From assembly GCA_900543975.1 (NCBI GenBank), contig UQTI01000081.1, positions 1 to 11,008 on the forward strand: 11,008 nucleotides of DNA, in the 5' to 3' direction. The notes under the pieces were generated by a model, which ran no database searches, had not been told where the DNA came from, and worked only from the letters and a program-made list of their open reading frames with translations. Positions within the stretch are counted from its first letter, which is position 1, and every line of letters starts with the position of its first letter. The translations under genes and the position numbers were made by a program. Shown in pieces: positions 6,428-11,008 of the stretch. Origin of the DNA: an uncultured Prevotella sp. GTDB taxonomy: Bacteria; Bacteroidota; Bacteroidia; Bacteroidales; Bacteroidaceae.

Positions 6428-7393
6428 TTATTGTTTTTTCTTGCTGACCGTGTGAATCACGTTGCCCTCCTTGTCTATCATGTAGAGGAAGAGCTGCTTC
6501 TTGTCGGCAGCGATGACCGAGAAGCCCGTCTTTTCGCTACAGAACACCGTTCCGTCGATGGGCTTCACGTCGCGGGCAAGAGCGCCGGCCGAGTTGACCA
6601 CATAGTCGATGTCATCGCCCTGCATCTTGATGTGCTGGAAGTCGTGTATGTGGCCACAGGCATAGATGCTCACGTTGTGGTAGCGTTGCAGCACGGGCAG
6701 CAGACAGCGTCGCAGGTCCTCCTGCTCCACGATGTTCTTCTCCGTCTGCGCGTAGATGGGGTGGTGCCCCACGACGATGACCCAGTCTTCCTTCGCGTCG
6801 CGCAGCGTGGCGTCGAGCCATTGCAACTGCGCCTCCATGTTCTGCATTCTTGCGTCGGGATAGACCTCAGGGTTGTTGCGGTAACGCTGTATGAGCGGCG
6901 TTGTGTCGACGAACACCAGCCTCACCGTTGTGCCTTTCGACGACACCACCTTATAATAATAGCGCGACGGCATCATCCATCGGCGGCTCACCTTCGAGTA
7001 GTCGATCACCGCCTGTGTGTTGCCGCGATACTCGTGGTTGCCGCACACGGGGAACCAGTTGATCAACAGCTCGGGGTGCGAGTAGATCAGCTCATAGTTG
7101 GTCATCCACAGCGGGTCGTTGACCGACTGTATGCCGTTGAAATGGTGCACATCGCCCGCGGCGATGACACATTTCGGCTTCAGCGTCTCACCCATGTGTC
7201 CCATCAGTTCGGCTATCGGCTTCTGGTCGTAATAGCCGTTACGTCCGAGGTCGTTGGCCAGATACATCGTCACGTCGCCCTTCAGCTTCTTCCAGTCGGC
7301 AGGCGTCTGTGCCGTCATCACCGTTGCGGCGCTGAGCATCAGTAGCGTCAGGGTGGTGAGCGCGAGGCTATGCAATTTGTTCTTTAATTTCAT
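6428..7393 (-). CDS. Secreted purple-acid-phosphatase-like metallophosphoesterase
   Basis: With the ATG at 7393 the protein has 321 residues; an in-frame GTG at 7402 would add three. A Sec signal peptide likely ends near residue 28 (VMTAQ), placing the protein in the periplasm or outside. Calcineurin-like metallophosphatase motifs occur in order: NDLG (47-50), GDVHHFNG (80-87), CGNHEY (117-122), VGHHPIY (208-214) and CGHIH (246-250). Probable metal ligands are D48, D81, N119, H210, H248 and H250. The segment YSKVSRRWMMPSRYYY (132-147) closely matches the mammalian tartrate-resistant acid phosphatase (ACP5) type. The Tyr that binds iron and colours purple acid phosphatases (GDNFY in ACP5) is His here (H84). 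It probably hydrolyses phosphate monoesters; the natural substrate is unknown. A strong Bacteroidetes promoter lies at 7488-7518. The receptor and beta-helix operon lies downstream, which suggests scavenging of a phosphorylated compound (inference). Confidence 0.91.
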   Translation of the reverse strand: MKLKNKLHSLALTTLTLLMLSAATVMTAQTPADWKKLKGDVTMYLANDLGRNGYYDQKPIAELMGHMGETLKPKCVIAAGDVHHFNGIQSVNDPLWMTNYELIYSHPELLINWFPVCGNHEYRGNTQAVIDYSKVSRRWMMPSRYYYKVVSSKGTTVRLVFVDTTPLIQRYRNNPEVYPDARMQNMEAQLQWLDATLRDAKEDWVIVVGHHPIYAQTEKNIVEQEDLRRCLLPVLQRYHNVSIYACGHIHDFQHIKMQGDDIDYVVNSAGALARDVKPIDGTVFCSEKTGFSVIAADKKQLFLYMIDKEGNVIHTVSKKKQ

Positions 7394-7487
7394 ATATTTC
7401 ACGTTTGTAAGTTTTTAAAGTTGACACACATGTGCTGTGCTGTCTGTCGGTTAGTGGTCATTTTTGAAAATGTCGGCAATCAGACGG

Positions 7488-7518
7488 CAAAAGTACGGTT
7501 TAAATGTCGAAAGTCAAA
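7488..7518 (-). promoter_or_regulatory. Bacteroidetes-type promoter for the phosphatase gene
   Basis: On the minus strand, TTTG (7515-7518) and TACTTTTG (7488-7495) are separated by 19 bp. Both match the -33 TTTG and -7 TAnnTTTG consensus exactly. The expected start is near 7481, giving a leader of about 90 nt before the ATG at 7393. The leader contains a short palindrome (catttttgaaaatg, 7459-7472). The promoter diverges from the one proposed for the Sel1 gene. Confidence 0.75.
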
Positions 7519-7570
7519 ATGTTTACTTTTATTTAACATTCAGAACGCCCCACCATAGGCTTTTTCTCCT

Positions 7571-7602
7571 TATCTTTGCAGATAATGCAGACGCAATCTG
7601 CA
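7571..7602 (+). promoter_or_regulatory. Candidate -7 element and leader hairpin for the Sel1 gene
   Basis: TATCTTTG at 7571-7578 matches the Bacteroidetes -7 consensus TAnnTTTG exactly, but about 20 bp upstream the sequence is C-rich and has no TTTG. It is therefore only half a promoter and may need an activator. Overlapping the expected start is a 7-bp inverted repeat, TGCAGAT (7577-7583) and ATCTGCA (7596-7602), with a 12-nt loop; it could be an operator or a leader hairpin. The word ATATAAGAACA occurs twice downstream (7602-7612 and 7635-7645). The leader up to the ATG at 7677 is about 90 nt and A-rich, without a Shine-Dalgarno sequence. Confidence 0.5.
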
Positions 7603-7676
7603 TATAAGAACAACCAAACCAACACCTTATTTATATATAAGAACAGTCTATTTCAGAAATAAAAAACAACAACACC

Positions 7677-9959
7677 ATGGGCCTATTCGATTTTTTAAAA
7701 AGAGAAACCGAGTCGGATCACGACGCTGCCATCCGGCTGTATGACGAAGCCACGCAGGAGTATTCTGCCAAGCGCTATGCTGCTGCCGTGACGCTCTACG
7801 AGCAAGCGTGGAGCAAGGATCCCGATGTCAACACGTTCTTCAACCTTTCCATCTGCTATTATTATGAATGGGGCACCACCAAAAACGAGACACGCTGCTT
7901 TGAGGTGACACGTCATGCCGCCCTGAAAGGCAACTCGCAGGCCATGAACAACCTCGGATTCTTCTACAACACAGGCTATGGATGCACCGAAAACAAGGCC
8001 GAGGGCAGAAAATGGATCGAGAAGAGCGCCAAGCTGCTGAACCTTAGTGCCTGTCGCACCCTTGCACATATCTATCATGATGAGTCGGAAACCAATCCGC
8101 CTGTGTTGCACGATTGTTACACCCAACTGAAAATATGTGCCGACAAAAACTATAACGACACGCAGCAGCTCATGGCCGACTGGTTCGGACCGGTGAAGGA
8201 CGACGAGTGGAAGGGCATGAGCACTATCGACATGTCAAACCGCGGCTACGACTGGATGACGGGCGGCAACGGCTTCACCAAAAATCTGGAGCTTGCCAAG
8301 CGGTGCCTGCGTGCTGCCGCCGACCGTGGCGACGGCGCGGCTTGCTGCAACCTGGGATGGTGCTATGACCAAGAGGGCAAGAGCGACAAGGCAAACGAAG
8401 TTTATCTCAAAGGTGCTAACCTCAACTGCACCACCGCCATGCTGAACCTCGCCCGCAACCTGCACAACGGGCGCGGATGGCCCAAGGACGACAGTGGCGC
8501 ACGCCTCTACCTGAAGATGGCGCACGATGCTGGCGACAAACGTGGCGCAGAGCGCCTTGCCGAGTTCTTCCCCGAGGACGAGGTGCGCGAACAGTCGAAG
8601 AACATGACTCTCGACGAGATTAACAATCGCGCATGGGCTTACATGAAGGGCTTCGACGGCCAAGAGCGCGACGTGAAGAAGGCGGCGCTGTGGTTTGATG
8701 TGGCTGCCACGAAGGGCTTGGTGGCGGCGTGGTATGGCAAGGGCACCGCCATCGACGAGCAGGGCTTCTACAGCGACGCCCTCGCTGCTTACACCAAGGG
8801 TGCCGAGCAGGGCAACGCCAACTGCATGTATATCGTTGGCACACGCTATGCCGACGGCACGGGCTGCACAACCGACATGGACACGGCAAACGAATGGCTC
8901 CTCAAGGCCCATGAGGCCGGCGACCAGAGGGCCATGGACAAGATTAAGGAGCTGAACCCCACGCTGGAGCGCGACTGCAAGGTGCAGTTCATGCTCGACA
9001 ACATGAGGCTCTGCGTGGAAGAGAATTTCTCTTCCGACGAGTATGATGTTGAGGCTATGGTTTATGAACTTATCAACAATGAGGACTATGAGACGGCGCG
9101 TGAGCTGACCAGACGCTGCCTCCTTGAGACCGAAGACGACCCCGACGAGCTGTCATGCCAGGAAGACATGCAGGTGTATCTCGCCCATATCTATTATGAA
9201 GACGGCGACGGCAACGACGACCTCGACTGCCCCTTCTATCGTCTGCGCCAGGCTCATCCGCTCGTGGTAGACCTTAGCTACGACTTTGAGCCTTACAGAA
9301 ACGGCACCTACATGTGGCTGGCAACCCTCTTCAGCGATTTCTTCACCTATTATGAAGATGCCGAGGTCAACACGTTCCACCGCTACCGCGACTGTGCGTG
9401 GTATGGCAGACAGGCTTACAAGTATAACTTGCTCGCTGCCAAAGAGGGCTTCTACATGGCAATGTATCGCACGGCACTCTTCCTGCTTGAGGGCGAGGTG
9501 GTCAATGCCGACTATGACGAAGCCTACTCGTGGCTGGAGAAATGTAAAGACTATTGCAACGGCATGCCTCTCTACATGCTCGGCAACATGCACTATTATT
9601 CCGAATATGGACGCGAGAACAGAGTGTTGGCTCTGAAATATTATGAGGCATACAAGGAACAATATGAAGCCGACAGTTATTACAAACGCATGATAACGCA
9701 GAGCTATGCTCAGGCGTTGACCAATCTTGCTCATCTGTTGCTGCAAAAGAACACGTCGATTGCTGACAGCCGTGCGCTGTCTATGCTTGAGAAGGTGGCC
9801 TCTTCGTCGTTCCGCATTGCTGATGCGCTCTATGGCTATATGCTCTATGAGGGCCGTGGCGGAATGGTTGACCGCACGGCAGGACTCCAATACATGCGTC
9901 AGGCTGCCAACGATGGCGACCCCATGGCTGAGGATTTCTTGAGAAATTATGGCTATTGA
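7677..9959 (+). CDS. Sel1/TPR-like repeat protein, cytoplasmic
   Basis: The protein has 760 residues and no signal peptide or membrane segment. It starts with MGLFDFLKR, a short amphipathic N-terminus. Residues 15-62 look like a TPR hairpin (AIRLYDEATQEYSAKRYAAAVTLYEQAW). Sel1-like repeats, with the pattern A..LG..Y..G.G...D..KA..W..KAA..G, can be seen at about 87-121, 189-217, 220-249, 253-287, 317-347, 350-380, 382-417 and 716-748. The stretch 425-700 is more divergent but still helical, with an acidic, Tyr-rich section (about 500-570). Sel1 proteins are alpha-solenoid scaffolds that bind other proteins; no catalytic motif is visible, so the partner and pathway are unknown. It is large for the group. 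ATG at 7677 is the only sensible start; its A/C-rich upstream sequence (aacaacaacacc) is usual in Bacteroidetes. A small acidic protein gene follows after 58 bp, probably co-transcribed. Confidence 0.9.
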   Translation: MGLFDFLKRETESDHDAAIRLYDEATQEYSAKRYAAAVTLYEQAWSKDPDVNTFFNLSICYYYEWGTTKNETRCFEVTRHAALKGNSQAMNNLGFFYNTGYGCTENKAEGRKWIEKSAKLLNLSACRTLAHIYHDESETNPPVLHDCYTQLKICADKNYNDTQQLMADWFGPVKDDEWKGMSTIDMSNRGYDWMTGGNGFTKNLELAKRCLRAAADRGDGAACCNLGWCYDQEGKSDKANEVYLKGANLNCTTAMLNLARNLHNGRGWPKDDSGARLYLKMAHDAGDKRGAERLAEFFPEDEVREQSKNMTLDEINNRAWAYMKGFDGQERDVKKAALWFDVAATKGLVAAWYGKGTAIDEQGFYSDALAAYTKGAEQGNANCMYIVGTRYADGTGCTTDMDTANEWLLKAHEAGDQRAMDKIKELNPTLERDCKVQFMLDNMRLCVEENFSSDEYDVEAMVYELINNEDYETARELTRRCLLETEDDPDELSCQEDMQVYLAHIYYEDGDGNDDLDCPFYRLRQAHPLVVDLSYDFEPYRNGTYMWLATLFSDFFTYYEDAEVNTFHRYRDCAWYGRQAYKYNLLAAKEGFYMAMYRTALFLLEGEVVNADYDEAYSWLEKCKDYCNGMPLYMLGNMHYYSEYGRENRVLALKYYEAYKEQYEADSYYKRMITQSYAQALTNLAHLLLQKNTSIADSRALSMLEKVASSSFRIADALYGYMLYEGRGGMVDRTAGLQYMRQAANDGDPMAEDFLRNYGY

Positions 9960-9981
9960 ACGGTGCATGTCTTGCACCGTT
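9959..9981 (+). promoter_or_regulatory. 9-bp-stem hairpin right after the Sel1 stop codon
   Basis: AACGGTGCA (9959-9967) and TGCACCGTT (9973-9981) are perfect complements around the 5-nt loop TGTCT. The stem begins at the last base of the TGA stop. No T-run follows (aaggttatag), so it is not a classical intrinsic terminator. In a bicistronic mRNA it could protect the upstream message, cause partial termination or adjust the ratio of the two proteins. Confidence 0.7.
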
Positions 9982-10017
9982 AAGGTTATAGAAACGATGT
10001 TTTAAAAAATCTCAACT

Positions 10018-10479
10018 ATGACAACTGAAACGACAACAAACGACCATTACAGGCTTGCGTGCTCCGTGCTTGACCTCGTGGCGGAGCGCCATGAGAACGG
10101 CGTCCACGACACGCTGCCGCAGGAACAACAGGTCATGGACCTGCTGCATGCTGCCGCTAACGAGGGCTACAAGCCCGCTCTGGTGGCCGATGCTGTGCTC
10201 GCTTCCTCCAACGACTGGTCCACGATGCGCATAACACGCAACGGCCTGTTCGTCATGATGTTGGAGGAGGCGATAGATGCAGGGGCTCTCACACCCGACG
10301 ACGAGGAGTCGTGGGGGTGGATACACCAGGCTTATTTTGCCAACCCCGACGCCGACCTGATGCTCGACTATGAACGTCTCTACGACTTCCTCATGACCGC
10401 TGCCGAGGCCGGCAACGAGCTTGCCCTCGACATTTTGCTCGACATCTGGCCGCCAGAGGAGGAGATTGAAGAAGATTAG
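10018..10479 (+). CDS. Small acidic helical protein, possibly a degenerate Sel1-type companion
   Basis: The protein has 153 residues, no signal peptide or membrane segment, and is strongly acidic, ending in WPPEEEIEED. I do not recognise a named family. Two stretches recall Sel1/TPR helices: VMDLLHAAANEGYKPALVAD (39-58) and YDFLMTAAEAGNELALDIL (122-140), each with the AA..G...A pattern, so it may be a short, diverged repeat protein. The same A..L.(E/D)..PE.E ending is seen inside the Sel1 protein (LAEFFPEDEVRE, 294-305), which hints at common ancestry. It starts 58 bp after the Sel1 gene on the same strand with no separate promoter evident, so the two probably form one transcription unit and may act together (inference). 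The high GC and codon choice match its neighbour. It encodes a real protein, but its function is unknown. Confidence 0.8.
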   Translation: MTTETTTNDHYRLACSVLDLVAERHENGVHDTLPQEQQVMDLLHAAANEGYKPALVADAVLASSNDWSTMRITRNGLFVMMLEEAIDAGALTPDDEESWGWIHQAYFANPDADLMLDYERLYDFLMTAAEAGNELALDILLDIWPPEEEIEED

Positions 10480-10574
10480 GGGGCGGCTTGCACCGCGCTT
10501 CGCGTCCGTTGCTAAAGACAAAAACAATGCTTGTTGTTGCTGACTGCCTACAAACGGTGGTTTTAAAGACATTT

Positions 10575-10733
10575 TTAAAGACAATAGAGACAATAGAGAC
10601 AATTCTTGGCGCAAAAAACGTGCTTATTTGAAATTGTGGTCATGTTGCTTTCTAAAAAAAAAAATTGTTCTTGAGCGAGATGTTGTCTTTGAGCAAAATA
10701 AAAAATTGTCCCTATTGTCTCTATTGTCTTTAA
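10575..10733. repeat. MITE-like element, copy A (159 bp)
   Basis: The 30-bp terminal inverted repeats at 10575-10604 and 10704-10733 match at 29 of 30 positions. Each terminus is itself built from a 9-bp word, ACAATAGAG, repeated in tandem. The interior has a block shared with copy B (about 10605-10652) and one complete plus one partial 18-bp unit (10666-10699). Just left of the element is a partial duplicate of its end (ttttaaagacat, 10561-10572). It has no coding capacity, so if mobile it depends on a transposase elsewhere. A 30-bp stem in RNA would also act as a strong hairpin downstream of the Sel1 transcription unit. Confidence 0.88.
10666..10699. repeat. 18-bp minisatellite, copy A (1 complete plus 1 partial unit)
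   Basis: One complete unit, tgttcttgagcgagatgt, lies at 10666-10683 and is followed by a truncated unit, tgtctttgagcaaaat (10684-10699). It is the short allele of the array found expanded in copy B. Confidence 0.85.
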
Positions 10734-10781
10734 CCCCCACGCAAGCAAACGGTGTTTTTCAACGGCCTGCAAGCGGTGTTT

Positions 10782-10993
10782 TTAAAGACAATAGAGACAA
10801 TAGAGACAATTCTTGACGCAAAAAATGTGCTTATTTGAAATTGTGGTCATGTTGCTTTTAAGCAAAAATATTGTTCTTAAGCGAGATGTCGTTCTTGAGC
10901 GAGATGTTGTTCTTGAGCGAGATGTTGTCTTTGAGCGAGATGTTGTTTTTGGGCAAAATAAAAAATTGTCCCTATTGTCTCTATTGTCTTTAA
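10782..10993. repeat. MITE-like element, copy B (212 bp)
   Basis: The 30-bp terminal inverted repeats at 10782-10811 and 10964-10993 match at 29 of 30 and are identical to those of copy A. The shared inner block (10812-10859) differs from copy A at only about two positions. The length difference of 53 bp is explained by three extra 18-bp units (54 bp) and small changes in A-runs. Head-to-tail placement with copy A and shared flanks suggests tandem duplication rather than two independent insertions. Confidence 0.88.
10872..10959. repeat. 18-bp minisatellite, copy B (4 complete plus 1 partial unit)
   Basis: The units lie at 10872-10889, 10890-10907, 10908-10925 and 10926-10943, with a partial unit at 10944-10959. 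The consensus is (t/c)gttcttgagcgagatgt with single-base variants (aagcga in unit 1, gtcttt in unit 4, gtttttggg in the last). Array length is a likely strain-variable marker. Confidence 0.9.
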
Positions 10994-11008
10994 CCCCCAC
11001 GCAAGCAA

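Larger units (their letters stand above)
10480..11008. other. 529-bp noncoding right end, mostly two tandem MITE-like repeats
   Basis: I see no supportable gene here. The first 65 bp (10480-10545) carry GCGCTTCGCG next to the stop and a weak aacaa/ttgtt hairpin. From 10546 the sequence is tandemly repeated: gcctacaaacggtgg at 10546 matches gcctgcaagcggtg at 10765, and cccccacgcaagcaa after the first element (10734-10748) recurs after the second (10994-11008) and runs off the edge, so a third copy may follow. Long reading frames here are low-complexity products of the repeats. Confidence 0.8.

Noticed and set aside
6431..7345. 304-codon plus-strand frame opposite the phosphatase
   Set aside because: The minus-strand frame carries all phosphatase motifs and a signal peptide; this frame is its His/Val-rich antisense shadow.
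7400..7402. GTG as start of the phosphatase
   Set aside because: It is in frame, but the ATG nine bases downstream gives an equally good signal peptide and a more usual start; neither has a clear Shine-Dalgarno sequence, so the choice is tentative.
9153..9977. 274-codon minus-strand frame opposite the Sel1 gene
   Set aside because: It has no promoter or signal peptide pattern and overlaps convincing Sel1 repeats on the other strand.
10872..10959. Possible CRISPR array
   Set aside because: The 18-bp units are contiguous with no unique spacers, so this is a minisatellite.
10782..11000. 72-codon minus-strand frame with TTSRSR repeats
   Set aside because: The repeats simply reflect the 18-bp minisatellite (6 codons) read in frame; it spans the whole element including both inverted ends.

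Overview
The window looks like a chromosomal segment of a Bacteroidales bacterium, most likely a Prevotellaceae member. Four things point there. Lipoprotein signal peptides carry short acidic or Ser-Asp-Asp tails after the Cys. There are fimbrillin-family and TonB-dependent-receptor genes. Start codons lack clear Shine-Dalgarno sequences and have A-rich leaders. Promoters fit the Bacteroidetes -33 TTTG / -7 TAnnTTTG type. The species cannot be named from the sequence alone.

Layout. Positions 1-7393 are read on the minus strand. From right to left they hold: a secreted purple-acid-phosphatase-like metallophosphoesterase (6428-7393); an AT-rich 345-bp gap with a very long inverted repeat; a TonB-dependent receptor (3302-6082) followed after 15 bp by a right-handed parallel beta-helix lipoprotein (1907-3286), clearly one operon; a fimbrillin-family lipoprotein (831-1757) with its own promoter; a 370-bp gap with a 74-bp tandem repeat and a 54-nt pure pyrimidine tract; and a second, paralogous fimbrillin-family gene cut by the left edge (1-460). 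Positions 7677-10479 are read on the plus strand from a divergent promoter region. They hold a 760-residue cytoplasmic Sel1/TPR repeat protein and a small acidic protein (10018-10479) that is probably co-transcribed. The right end (about 10546-11008) is noncoding and consists of two tandem copies of a MITE-like element with 30-bp terminal inverted repeats and an internal 18-bp minisatellite that differs in copy number between them.

How the genes may work together. The phosphatase, receptor and surface lipoprotein could form an outer-membrane scavenging module: phosphate ester hydrolysis outside the cytoplasm, ligand capture by the beta-helix lipoprotein, and TonB-driven import. This is inferred from gene order and family only. 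The fimbrillin lipoproteins are likely surface or pilus-like proteins. The Sel1 pair is a separate cytoplasmic unit of unknown role.

No tRNA, rRNA, CRISPR array, transposase or integrase is visible. The most unusual material is noncoding: the variable-minisatellite MITE pair, the inverted repeat with helically phased ATTAAT boxes, and the 74-bp tandem repeat. The most notable protein feature is a His in place of the family's metal-binding Tyr in the phosphatase.
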